DNA of 64,000 nucleotides from Burkholderiales bacterium (GTDB lineage Bacteria; Pseudomonadota; Gammaproteobacteria; Burkholderiales; Burkholderiaceae_C): positions 57,148 through 121,147 of the forward strand of contig RXJV01000001.1 of NCBI GenBank assembly GCA_003963075.1, read 5' to 3'. Position 1 is the stretch's first letter, and each line of letters starts with the position of its first letter. The translations under genes were made by a program, and so were the position numbers. Below are positions 1 to 7,959 of this stretch, piece after piece. The notes under the pieces are model-generated. The model was not told where the DNA came from, made no database searches, and saw only the letters and a list, made by a program, of their open reading frames with translations.

Positions 1-320
1 TGCTGGAGCCGGCGCAGGCGGTGGACGCCGTGCCCGACGGTCGGGCGCTCTACGACAAGCATTGCGCGGGCTGCCATGCGGTCGACGCCAACCGGGTCGG
101 TCCGGCCCATCGCGGCGTGTTCGGCCGCAAGGCCGGCCTGGCGCCGGGCTTCAAATACTCCGAGGCCCTGAAGCGCTCCAGCATCGTCTGGGATGCGCAG
201 ACCCTGGACGCCTGGCTGACCAACCCGGAGCGCGTGATTCCGGGCCAGAAGATGTATACCGACTTCGATGATCCGGCAGTGCGCGCCGCGATCATCGATT
301 TCTTGCGCACCCAGAAGTAA
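1..320 (+). CDS. Class I cytochrome c, C-terminal part (5' end outside window)
   Basis: The reading frame is open from the first base, so the true start lies upstream. The visible part carries a CAGCH heme-binding motif about 20 residues in and a GQKM segment whose methionine is the likely sixth heme ligand, which is the layout of a small soluble c-type cytochrome of about 100 residues. The residues just before it read EPAQA, compatible with the end of a signal peptide, so the protein probably works in the periplasm as an electron carrier. It ends 31 bases before the convergent GAF gene. Its partner oxidase or dehydrogenase cannot be seen. Confidence 0.9.
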   Translation, partial: LEPAQAVDAVPDGRALYDKHCAGCHAVDANRVGPAHRGVFGRKAGLAPGFKYSEALKRSSIVWDAQTLDAWLTNPERVIPGQKMYTDFDDPAVRAAIIDFLRTQK

Positions 321-351
321 TGCCGGGCGGCGGCCGGTCGGTCGCCGCCGG

Positions 352-1005
352 TCAGGCGGTTGACGCGTCCGGCGCCTCTTTGGCGGCGAACGGGCAGCCA
401 CGGCAACGGCACAGGCAGCCGCTGCAGGGGAGCTCGGCCGCCGACCCGCCCGCTGATGCGTCCCCGGCCCACTTGCCGACGCTGGCCTTGCGTGCCTTCA
501 GGTGCAGGGCCACGCGGCTGCCGACGCTGCGCATCAGCATCAGTTCCTCGGCCGTCCAGGGTCGGGGCCGGGCCAGTTCCTCGCAGCACAGGATGCCGAA
601 GGTCTGGCCATTGACCGTGAAGGCCACGTCCAGCAGCGCGCGCGGCGCGCCCGGCCGCAGATAGCGCTGCCTGACGGCCTGCAGCTGCGGGTCGGTGTGC
701 GTGTCGGCGCTCGCGACAAAGCCCTGGTGGCGCAGGCGATCGAAATAGGCCTGGTGGCCCTGCACCTGCAGCGCATCGCTCGCGGCGGCTGCAGGGCTTT
801 CGGCGCGGTCCTGCGCCAGGCACAGGGCCTGCTGGTGGGCGCCCTGTCCGCACAGATTCCAGACGCTGACCTGGGTGCAGCGGACCTGCTGGCGCAGCAG
901 TCGGGCAAGTTCCTGCAGATAGCAGGCCATGTCCAGACGGCCTTGTGTCATGCAGGCGCCCAGGGCCTGGACCTGCTCGTGCAGCAACAGATGGTGTTCT
1001 CTCAT
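352..1005 (-). CDS. GAF-domain protein with C-terminal cysteine cluster
   Basis: This 217-residue protein has a GAF-like sensory fold over roughly residues 20-170. Recognisable stretches include VSVWNLCGQG, the VNGQTFGILCCEELA core strand, and a closing helix typical of GAF proteins used as stand-alone sensors. The last 35 residues hold five closely spaced cysteines (CSGCLCRCRGC), a plausible metal or iron-sulfur site not usual in GAF domains. It is the last gene of a minus-strand cluster with an ECF sigma factor and a cupin protein, 72 bases after the cupin stop, so it may be part of that regulatory unit. Its ligand is unknown. Confidence 0.7.
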   Translation of the reverse strand: MREHHLLLHEQVQALGACMTQGRLDMACYLQELARLLRQQVRCTQVSVWNLCGQGAHQQALCLAQDRAESPAAAASDALQVQGHQAYFDRLRHQGFVASADTHTDPQLQAVRQRYLRPGAPRALLDVAFTVNGQTFGILCCEELARPRPWTAEELMLMRSVGSRVALHLKARKASVGKWAGDASAGGSAAELPCSGCLCRCRGCPFAAKEAPDASTA

Positions 1006-1077
1006 GAAAAGGCTTTCGCGCCTCGGTGGCGCCCGCCATCACGCTACGGCCGCCGCACGGCCAAGGATGCGGCTGCC

Positions 1078-1875
1078 TCAGCCCAGCAGCACCGGGTCCA
1101 GTGCGCCGTGGAAGAAGAAGGTCACGCCCACGTCGCTGGCCTCGCCGAAATGACCACCGCCGGCCGGCGCGAGCTGATAGTCCAGCGGCCGCAGCAGGAT
1201 GTCGCCGAGGAACATCTCACCGGCCAGCACCAGGCAGTCCTCGTCCAAGGCATGCCGATGGTCGGGCACCGCCGCACCGGCCTCAAAGCGCACCAGCATC
1301 GACGTGACCGTGGCATCACCGCACAGCGGCATGATCTGCACGCCCGGCGTCGCCGCCCGCCAGCGGTGCCGGCGCGGCTGGCCAGCCTGGCGGGCTGCCA
1401 GCTGCCACCAGTGCGCCTCCAGCGCAGGCAGGGCTGGCGCCTGCCGCAGACGGCTGCGCAGATAGAGCAGCGTGGGTTCGGCCGCCACCCAGGGCGGCGC
1501 GCTGATCGCGCGGTCCAGCACGACATAGCCCTCGGCGGCCAAGGCGTCGCCGCCCGGGCGGCCGCTGGCTTGCAGGCTGCCCTGCACGACCAGCAGCTCC
1601 GCCGCCGCAGCCTCGGGGGGCAGGTACCAGCATGCGCCGGCGTCGAGCCGGCACAGGCTGACCCGCATGCCAGCGTCTTCGCGCAAACGGTGTTCACGCA
1701 GGCCGGGCGCCACCGGCAGCCAATGGTGCTGCTCGCGTCGCAAGGTGCGATAGCCCTGGTGCGCGCTGACGCTGTGCTGCACGCGCCGCAGCAGGCGCTC
1801 CCCGACGCGTTCGGTCGCGACGGCGAACGGTGGCATCAGGCTCTCCAGCAGGCCGGGCTCGAACAGGCTGTTCAT
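1078..1875 (-). CDS. ChrR-like cupin protein A, probable partner of the ECF sigma factor
   Basis: This 265-residue protein has a C-terminal cupin of the ChrR type. The segment PDHRHALDEDC gives the His-X-His and acidic metal ligands, followed by a conserved GEMFLGDILLR strand and a late histidine (GGGHFGEAS). The N-terminal half looks like a second, degenerate cupin. The N-terminal His-X3-Cys-X2-Cys zinc finger of classical ChrR anti-sigma factors is absent. The ATG overlaps the sigma-factor stop (ATGA at 1872-1875), so the two are translationally coupled; this is the usual context for a sigma regulator. It is clearly paralogous to the divergent gene at 3451-4251. An anti-sigma role is inference. 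Confidence 0.75.
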   Translation of the reverse strand: MNSLFEPGLLESLMPPFAVATERVGERLLRRVQHSVSAHQGYRTLRREQHHWLPVAPGLREHRLREDAGMRVSLCRLDAGACWYLPPEAAAAELLVVQGSLQASGRPGGDALAAEGYVVLDRAISAPPWVAAEPTLLYLRSRLRQAPALPALEAHWWQLAARQAGQPRRHRWRAATPGVQIMPLCGDATVTSMLVRFEAGAAVPDHRHALDEDCLVLAGEMFLGDILLRPLDYQLAPAGGGHFGEASDVGVTFFFHGALDPVLLG

Positions 1876-2624
1876 GTCGGGTCGGCCTGCGGTGGTGCAC
1901 CGAGGGCCTGGCCGAGCGCGATCAGGCTGCGGCGCAGATGCGACTTGACCGTGCCCAGCGGCATGCCGGTGTGTTCGGCAATCTCCAACTGCGTCATGCC
2001 GCGGAAGAAGCTCAGCGACACGACCTGTCGGCGTACCGGGTCCAGGCCGAGCAGTGCCTGGTGCAGCCGGCTGCCTTCCTGGGCCGCAGCCAGCAGGTCC
2101 TGAGGCCCGGCCTGCTCACTGTCCAGCGCCTCGCCGAGCTCGCTGAGCTCGCGGCTGTCCCAGAACTCGCGGTCGCGGCGGCGGCTGCGGGCGGCATCGA
2201 TGGCGCGCGAGCGCGCCATCGTCATCACCCAGGCCCGCACATTGCCGCGGCTGGCGCAAAAGCGTGGCGCCTGCCGCCAGACCTGCCAGAACACATCCTC
2301 CAGCACCTCCTCGGCGCGCCCGACCTCGCCGGTGATGCGCAGACACAGGGCATAGACCTGGCCCGACAGCTGCTCGTACAGCACCGCCAGTGCGCGCTCG
2401 TCCTGGTCCATCACGCGTGCCACCAGCAGGGCCAGTTCTTCATCGGTCAGCGAGGCGGTGGCCGCGGACGGGACGGCGGACGGGGTGGAGGCGTCGGGTG
2501 CCGCCGCGTCGTCGTCGGCAGCCAACGGCTCCAGCAGCTCACCGGCAGCGTCGCGCTCGCCGTCGTCCCCGACATCGCCGCCGACGGCAGCGGGGTCGAG
2601 GGGCCACGCAGGGGAGGAGCTCAT
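1872..2624 (-). CDS. ECF-family RNA polymerase sigma factor
   Basis: Region 2 is clear (SGQVYALCLRITGEV, then EEVLEDVFWQVW), and so is a region 4 helix-turn-helix (MTQLEIAEHTGMPLGTVKSH), with the short linker typical of ECF sigma factors. I chose the ATG at 2624 (MSSSPAW), giving 250 residues; a further in-frame ATG at 2714 would add 30 residues with no better ribosome site. Either start leaves an unusual alanine- and aspartate-rich extension of 60 or more residues before region 2. The gene overlaps the downstream cupin gene by four bases, matching the RpoE-ChrR arrangement known for ECF factors that answer to singlet oxygen or other oxidative stress. The signal here is not shown by the sequence. 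Confidence 0.88.
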   Translation of the reverse strand: MSSSPAWPLDPAAVGGDVGDDGERDAAGELLEPLAADDDAAAPDASTPSAVPSAATASLTDEELALLVARVMDQDERALAVLYEQLSGQVYALCLRITGEVGRAEEVLEDVFWQVWRQAPRFCASRGNVRAWVMTMARSRAIDAARSRRRDREFWDSRELSELGEALDSEQAGPQDLLAAAQEGSRLHQALLGLDPVRRQVVSLSFFRGMTQLEIAEHTGMPLGTVKSHLRRSLIALGQALGAPPQADPT

Positions 2625-2718
2625 GTCGGGCGGGGCGCGGCGGGCGCCTCGCCGGCTGGTCGTCGTGGCGTCGCACGATACCCCAAATCCGCGCTCATGC
2701 TCGGGGCCGCACATCGCG

Positions 2719-3252
2719 TCAGGCCGCCTGTGCCCAGGGCTCGCCCCAGTCGGCCAGGGCGGCTCGCTCGAAGTCCTGCGGGCGTGACACCAGCAGTTCG
2801 GCGGCCGTCAGCCGGTCGTAGCGAGGCTGGGGCCGGGCCAGCCAGAGCAGGAAGGACACGCAGCCCGGGTTCAGCCGCAGCGCACGCATGACCCGGCTCA
2901 GGTCCGCGCGCAGACGGCCGGTGGCTGGATCGAACTGGCAGACCGGCACCCAGAGCTGGCCGCGCCAGTGCAGCTCGCACAGGTCCTGGCGCGTGCTCCA
3001 TTGGCTCAGCTGCCGCGACGCGCCGGGCTGACGGCGATCCAGCCAGCCGGCCAGTTCGGAGAAGCGCATCAGGCCGCCGCTCGGGCGCAGGCCCTTCAGC
3101 ATCGCGACGAAGTCCAGGTCGGCCTGGAACTGGCGCGCGAAGGGCTCCTGGGGCGTTTGCGAAGCACGGCGCGCGCTGCTGCCGCGCCAGAGGCGACGGT
3201 CGGCAGGCGCGGATGGCGGGCACTGACCGGCGGGCGGTTGACGGGTATTCAT
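2719..3252 (-). CDS. Hypothetical protein, first gene of the ECF sigma cluster
   Basis: This 177-residue protein begins at the ATG at 3252. The first 40 residues are polar and low in complexity; the rest is a mixed helical protein. The C-terminal stretch (LLWLARPQPRYDRLTAAELL) faintly resembles the end of DUF2384 (MbcA/ParS/Xre antitoxin) domains, but the match is too weak to name. It lies directly upstream of the sigma gene on the same strand, so it is probably co-transcribed with it. I do not recognise a function. Confidence 0.6.
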   Translation of the reverse strand: MNTRQPPAGQCPPSAPADRRLWRGSSARRASQTPQEPFARQFQADLDFVAMLKGLRPSGGLMRFSELAGWLDRRQPGASRQLSQWSTRQDLCELHWRGQLWVPVCQFDPATGRLRADLSRVMRALRLNPGCVSFLLWLARPQPRYDRLTAAELLVSRPQDFERAALADWGEPWAQAA

Positions 3253-3450
3253 GGCGTTGCGGGGGCGGATGTGCTGTGGTGCCGGGTCTACGAGCGCCGG
3301 CCCGCAAAGGATGCGGCCCATGCCCACAACGCCAGCAGGGCGTTGCATCCGCGCGCGCCGGCCCGTCGGAGAGGCGTTGAGGCCCACAGCGGCCCTCGCC
3401 GGCGTGGCCGCCGGCAGGCACAATTCATCCACTGCTTCAAGGACATGCTG

Positions 3451-4251
3451 ATGCCGGCTGCGGCCCCATCGACCCCGACCGCCTGGGTTCACGGCGAGCC
3501 CGACGAACCCTCGCCCGAGCTGCTGGCGCGGATTGCGTCCGACCTGCGGCCGCTGCGGCCCGCCCCGGGCCTGGGCCGGCTCGGCCAGCGGATCCAGGCC
3601 AGCGTGGCAGCCAGCCAGGGGTTTGTGACCGTGCGCCGGGAGAGCTACTGCTTCGCGGCGCCCGGCGCGGGCATGGCCCGGCAACTGCTGCGCGCCTCCG
3701 ACGCGGTGCGGGTCGAGCTGGTGCAGCTTGGCGCCGGCGCCGAGCTGCCTTGGGAAGGGCGACCGCAGGAGCTGCTGCTGCTCGATGGCGGCGTCAGCGA
3801 TGCGGCTGGCCGGGCCTGGGCCGCGCACGACCACCTGCTGCGCGGCGCCGCCGGTCCGGCGCTGCATGCCGGCCCGGCCGGTGCCCGGCTCTATCTGCGC
3901 AGCCTGCTCGATGCGGGCAAGCTGCCGGCCGACGAGCTCGCCTGGTGGGCCGGCGAGGATGGCCGGCATGCCGGCGACTGGTGGCGGCTGTCGCCCGGCG
4001 TCGATGTGAAGTGCCTGCGCGGCCGGGGCGATGTGCTGTCGATGCTGGTGCGGCTGCAGCCCGGTGCGGTGCTGGCCGACCACGGTCACCGGCTGGAAGA
4101 AGATTGCCTGATGCTGAGCGGCGAGATCTTCCTTGGCGACATCCTGCTGCGCGCCGATGACTACCACCTGGCGCCGGTGGGTGCCCGCCATGTGGACGGC
4201 TACAGCGAGCCGGGAGGCCTGCTCTTCGTACACGGCGCGTTGCCGGAATGA
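3451..4251 (+). CDS. ChrR-like cupin protein B, divergent paralogue
   Basis: This is a 266-residue cupin protein. An in-frame ATG at 3445 also exists, but AAGGA at 3439-3443 sits seven bases before the ATG at 3451, so I chose the latter. The C-terminal cupin carries ADHGHRLEEDC, giving His-X-His and acidic metal ligands, and GEIFLGDILLR, nearly identical to the same strand in cupin A at 1078-1875. The two proteins align along most of their length. It is divergent from the sigma operon, with about 200 bases between the starts. It may be a second sensor for the same sigma factor or one of its targets; both are inference. Confidence 0.75.
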   Translation: MPAAAPSTPTAWVHGEPDEPSPELLARIASDLRPLRPAPGLGRLGQRIQASVAASQGFVTVRRESYCFAAPGAGMARQLLRASDAVRVELVQLGAGAELPWEGRPQELLLLDGGVSDAAGRAWAAHDHLLRGAAGPALHAGPAGARLYLRSLLDAGKLPADELAWWAGEDGRHAGDWWRLSPGVDVKCLRGRGDVLSMLVRLQPGAVLADHGHRLEEDCLMLSGEIFLGDILLRADDYHLAPVGARHVDGYSEPGGLLFVHGALPE

Positions 4252-4345
4252 GGGCCGCATCCCGGCGCCAGCCGGGTGCGTAGAAGCTCGCGTCGCACTG
4301 AACTTCCTGCGGCTGTCAGCCGCTCAGTAGCGCAGCTTCTCCAGC

Positions 4346-4810
4346 ATGGATGCCAGTTTCGTGATGACCAGCCGCTGGTGGCTGGATGCAGACCCGCAGC
4401 GGGTCTGGCCCCTGGTGGGCGATTGCCGCCACTGGCCGCACTGGCTGCAGTCGATGCAAGAGCAGCGCGAGGCGCTGCACTGGCGCATGCCCTGGCCCTG
4501 GGCCAGCAGCTTTGAGGTGCAGGACGGCCAGTGCGCCATGCCGCATCATCAGGACCAATGGCTGATCGGGCCGGTGCGGGTTCGCTGCGATGCGCTGGTC
4601 GAGACGCAGCCGGCCGATCGGGTGGCCGTGACGCTGCGGCTGCAGCTCAGCCTGGACCGACCCTGGCTGCGGCACACCGCGCCCAGCTTGCTGCCCTGGG
4701 TCGCGCGTCAGCATTTCATCGCGATGCAGCGGAGCGTGCCCCGGCTCGGTGAGTTGCTGGACTGCCCGGTGAGCCTGCCCAGCCGATGGGCCGGCTACCG
4801 CGCGCGCTGA
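4346..4810 (+). CDS. SRPBCC-fold (START-like) protein
   Basis: This 154-residue protein opens with a segment typical of SRPBCC/polyketide-cyclase-like proteins (ADPQRVWPLVGDCRHWPHW), which form a hydrophobic pocket. The middle has alternating strands and the end a long helix (ARQHFIAMQRSVPRLGELL), as expected for the fold. There is no signal peptide. An internal ATG at 4364 is an alternative start. It lies between cupin B and the convergent MORN gene, whose stop is 17 bases away. The ligand is unknown. Confidence 0.65.
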   Translation: MDASFVMTSRWWLDADPQRVWPLVGDCRHWPHWLQSMQEQREALHWRMPWPWASSFEVQDGQCAMPHHQDQWLIGPVRVRCDALVETQPADRVAVTLRLQLSLDRPWLRHTAPSLLPWVARQHFIAMQRSVPRLGELLDCPVSLPSRWAGYRAR

Positions 4811-4827
4811 CGCCCGGCACGCCGAGC

Positions 4828-6558
4828 TCAGTTGCCCTTGCGCACCATATAGCCGTCGTCGGTGCGCTCGTCGTCCTTGAAGACGCCCTCCCAGCGGTCG
4901 CCGGTCGGCCAATAAAAAATGCCCTGGCCATGCTTGAGGCCGCGCGCCCAGGCGCCCTCATACCGCTCGCCGGTCTTCCACTGGTAGCTGCCCTCGCCGT
5001 GGGCCTTGCCGGCCTCGAACAGGCCCTCGTAGACGTCACCGCTCGGGAAGACCATGCGGCCCCGGCCCTGAGGCAGGCCGGCGACAAGCTGGCCTTCGTA
5101 CTGGTTGCCGTTGGTGAAGCGCATCCGGCCCCGGCCCTGGGGCTTGTCGTGGACCCATTCGCCCTCGTAGCGCTGACCGCTGGTCCAGACGTACAGGCCC
5201 TGGCCATGCGGCAGGCCCTGGCGGATCTGGCCGGTGTAGACGTCGCCCGAGGCATAGGTCAGCTTGCCCTCGCCCTCGGGCTGGCCATCGACCAGCGTGC
5301 CCTCGAACTGGTTGCCGTTGGCGAACATCATCAGGCCGCGGCCGGTGACGCGGTCGTTCATCCACTCGCCCTTGTAGCGCTGGCCGCTGGCCCAGCGGAT
5401 CTCGCCCACGCCCTGGCGTTGGCTGTGGGTCAGCGGGCCTTCGTAGACGTCGCCGTTCTTCCATTCGACCCGGCCCGTGCCGCTGACGGTGTCGTCGGCC
5501 TCGCGGACGAACTGGCCGACGTAGCGCGTGTCGCCGGCGCTGCGGTCGAACAGCTTGGGCGCCGTCTCGGGCGGCGCGGCCGCGGGCGTGGCCGCCACCG
5601 TGCTGCGGCTGGCTGTGGCCGTGACAGGGGCTGCAGCAGCGGCCGTGGCGGCGACGGTGCTCGCCGGCGCCGGCAGGGCCGTTGCGGTCGATTTCGGCGT
5701 CGCGGCCACGGCAGCGGGCGCGGGCGGCGCAGCGCCGGGCAGCGCTGTCGCCACCCAGGGCGTGCCGCGATCCCGGGCCAGGGCCTGGGCGTTGTTCAGC
5801 GCCAGCTCCTGCGCGCTGCCCTTGCATTGCCTGGCGGTGTCGCGCCACAGGGTCTCGGCGATCTGGCTCTGGGCCTGGCGCTCGGCCAGCGGCAGGGCTG
5901 CGCCGCTGTTGCGCAGCTTGGTGGAGAACTCGCGGGCGCGCTCGAAGGGCGGGGCGCAGAACTCGGCGTTGTGGCCGTCGATCTCGCTCTGCTCGCGGCG
6001 GCGCTGGGCGGTCTGCTGCTGGCTGCCGCTGCATTGATCGACAGCCAGCTCCCACATGCCCTCGGCCTTGCGGTAGAGCGCGGCGGCATCGCCGAAGCGA
6101 CGCTCGCCGAAGGCGGCGCGGGCCAGCTCCTGCAGTGCCGCCGCGTCGCGGTGCGCGCCCTCGCAGTGGCTGCCGGCCTGCAGCTTCTCGGCCAGGGTGT
6201 CGCGGGTCCTCTGGCTGTCGGCGAGGTTGCGCTCGGCGCGCTCCCGGGCGCGGCCCTCGCAGCCGGCGATGGCGCTGCCCCATTGCGCCACGGCCTCGTC
6301 GTAGAGCTTGACCTGGGCCTCCAGCGCCTGGTTCTGCGAGTGGGCGGTGGCGGCCTTCAGGTCGGCGGACAGCGCGCGGCTGGTCAGTTGGGCGCAGCTC
6401 GGTGGCGGCGGCGCGGGCGCGGGCATGGGTTCGGACGCCGCCGGCTCGGGTGCGGCGATGGCGGGGCCGCCGGTCGGGCTCTCGGTGGAGGGGCGGGTTG
6501 GGGGCTGGGCCTGCGTGGCGGCACCGAGCGCCAGCAGCAGCGCGGCGGCGAGCTTCAT
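4828..6558 (-). CDS. Periplasmic MORN-repeat protein
   Basis: This 576-residue protein starts with a signal peptide (MKLAAALLLALGAATQAQ), followed by a proline- and alanine-rich linker and a charged helical region over roughly residues 50-270. A second alanine-rich linker leads to about ten MORN repeats at the C-terminus with the 23-residue pattern GxxYEGxxxxGxxxGxG. MORN repeats form beta-hairpin stacks that bind lipids or proteins; in bacteria their role is mostly unknown. The ATG overlaps the stop of the upstream lipoprotein gene (ATGA at 6555-6558), so the two are coupled and may act together in the periplasm. The repeats show a higher-order pattern described separately. Confidence 0.85.
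   Translation of the reverse strand: MKLAAALLLALGAATQAQPPTRPSTESPTGGPAIAAPEPAASEPMPAPAPPPPSCAQLTSRALSADLKAATAHSQNQALEAQVKLYDEAVAQWGSAIAGCEGRARERAERNLADSQRTRDTLAEKLQAGSHCEGAHRDAAALQELARAAFGERRFGDAAALYRKAEGMWELAVDQCSGSQQQTAQRRREQSEIDGHNAEFCAPPFERAREFSTKLRNSGAALPLAERQAQSQIAETLWRDTARQCKGSAQELALNNAQALARDRGTPWVATALPGAAPPAPAAVAATPKSTATALPAPASTVAATAAAAAPVTATASRSTVAATPAAAPPETAPKLFDRSAGDTRYVGQFVREADDTVSGTGRVEWKNGDVYEGPLTHSQRQGVGEIRWASGQRYKGEWMNDRVTGRGLMMFANGNQFEGTLVDGQPEGEGKLTYASGDVYTGQIRQGLPHGQGLYVWTSGQRYEGEWVHDKPQGRGRMRFTNGNQYEGQLVAGLPQGRGRMVFPSGDVYEGLFEAGKAHGEGSYQWKTGERYEGAWARGLKHGQGIFYWPTGDRWEGVFKDDERTDDGYMVRKGN
4834..5454 (-). repeat. Three copies of a 207-bp, three-MORN module
   Basis: Nine consecutive 69-bp MORN units fall into three triplets. 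The first unit of each triplet starts GDVY, the second GQRY or GERY, and the third GNQ or GDRW. The GDVY units begin at 5454, 5247 and 5040 on the minus strand, an exact spacing of 207 bases. This shows that the array grew by duplicating a three-unit block rather than single units. Confidence 0.85.
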
Positions 6559-7886
6559 TTTTTCGCGGCGGATTCGGCGGGGATCTCCAGCATCGCGTCG
6601 ACCAGGCCGCGCGCGAAGCGCTGGCCGGCCGGGTCGTCGGCGCTTTCGAACGAGAAGCTGCTGCGGGCCGAGGCCAGCGGCATCGCGCCGATCTCGGCCA
6701 CCAGGGCGTCGGCGCGCAGGCCGCCCAGCAGGGCCGTGACCTCGGCCTCGAAACCGCGCGCCGCCGCCAGCTTGTTCAAAGCGGCGAGGCGGTCGGCATC
6801 GAACACGAAGGCATTGCCAACCAGGCTGCGTTCGATCAGCTTTTGATGCAGCGTGAAGCCGGCCAGCGGCGGTGCGCCCAGCGCCGCCAGGCGGCTGAAG
6901 GCCCAGGCGTCGGCGCGCTCGAAGGCGGTGGCGGCGATGCGGGAGATGCCCGTCAGCGAGCCGCGGTTGGCGGCCGCCGCCTGCATCGCGTTGAGCGCCT
7001 GTTGGCGGCTGAGCTGCTGGGCGGCGTCGACCAGGCTGTCGCGGACCCGCTGCGCGGCCAGGTTCTTGCCCTGTTCGATCAGCTGCTGCTTGAGGATGTC
7101 GCTGGCGGCATTGGCCGCGGCGCTCTTGGCCGCGCTGATGGCGGCATCGGCCGCCAAGGCAGCCGCCTTGACGCCCGAGGCCAGCGTGGCCAGGTTGTAG
7201 AGGGTGCCGGCGATCTTGACCGCATAGTGATAGGTCTTCATGCGCGCGCCGCCTTCTTCGGACAGGCCCTGGGTCCACAGCACCAGCCACAGGGCTTCGT
7301 CCGGCGTGGGTTCGGCCTGCGTGAGCTCCAGCGGGTGCAGGCTGAGCAGCCAGTGGTAGTCCTGCAGCTGCGGGGTGTTGGGCGGCGCGAAGCGGGTATA
7401 GCCGCGGCAGACCTTGAAGGGCGTCACCAGCAAGTCCTTGCCGGCGGCCGTGCCGACGTGGAAGGGCGTGCCGGCGTCACGCGCCGTGGCCAGGGCCTCG
7501 AGCAGCCGCTCGCCATCGTCGCTGCGCTGGCCGCCGACACGATGGATGCGTTCGCCGACCGGCAGCGGCGAGTCCTGCGTGACGGCGATGACGGTCAGGC
7601 GCTCGTCTACCTGCAGCGCGCGCACCCAGGCGACCCGGTCGTTCTCGCTCCAGCCAGCGCTGGTGGCGACCGCGAAGGGCAGCTCCCACTGCTGATCGCA
7701 GTCTTTGTCCTGCAAGGCGGCGCTGCGCGCGATGGCGGGGCGGATCAGCCGCTCGCCGGCGCCATAGGCGCGCATGCCGGCCAGCAGGGCCTCGTCGACC
7801 CGGCGGCCGTCATCGACGGTGAACTTCGGGCCGGACGCGCAGCCGCCGAGCCAGAGCGTGGCGAGCAACAGAAAAATCAAGCGCAT
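6555..7886 (-). CDS. Hypothetical lipoprotein coupled to the MORN protein
   Basis: The 443-residue product begins MRLIFLLLATLWLGGCASG, a lipoprotein signal with lipobox LGGC, so it should be anchored in a membrane facing the periplasm. Residues about 95-140 (RLTVIAVTQDSPLPVGERI) read like a PDZ-type segment, but this is weak. The middle is alanine-rich and helical, and no HExxH or other catalytic motif is visible. I chose the ATG at 7886 because it is the only start that gives a signal peptide. Its stop overlaps the MORN gene start. Function unknown. Confidence 0.75.
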   Translation of the reverse strand: MRLIFLLLATLWLGGCASGPKFTVDDGRRVDEALLAGMRAYGAGERLIRPAIARSAALQDKDCDQQWELPFAVATSAGWSENDRVAWVRALQVDERLTVIAVTQDSPLPVGERIHRVGGQRSDDGERLLEALATARDAGTPFHVGTAAGKDLLVTPFKVCRGYTRFAPPNTPQLQDYHWLLSLHPLELTQAEPTPDEALWLVLWTQGLSEEGGARMKTYHYAVKIAGTLYNLATLASGVKAAALAADAAISAAKSAAANAASDILKQQLIEQGKNLAAQRVRDSLVDAAQQLSRQQALNAMQAAAANRGSLTGISRIAATAFERADAWAFSRLAALGAPPLAGFTLHQKLIERSLVGNAFVFDADRLAALNKLAAARGFEAEVTALLGGLRADALVAEIGAMPLASARSSFSFESADDPAGQRFARGLVDAMLEIPAESAAKK

Positions 7887-7959
7887 GAGATCGAGCCTAA
7901 GTGCAGGCCCTGGACGGTCGGGCCGGCGTTTTCCCCGATCCTGCCCGCTGCGCGTGACA

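Noticed and set aside
2625..2714. Longer start for the ECF sigma factor at 2714
   Set aside because: The extra 30 residues are unlike any sigma N-terminus and there is no ribosome site; the shorter start is as good and keeps a gap to the upstream gene.
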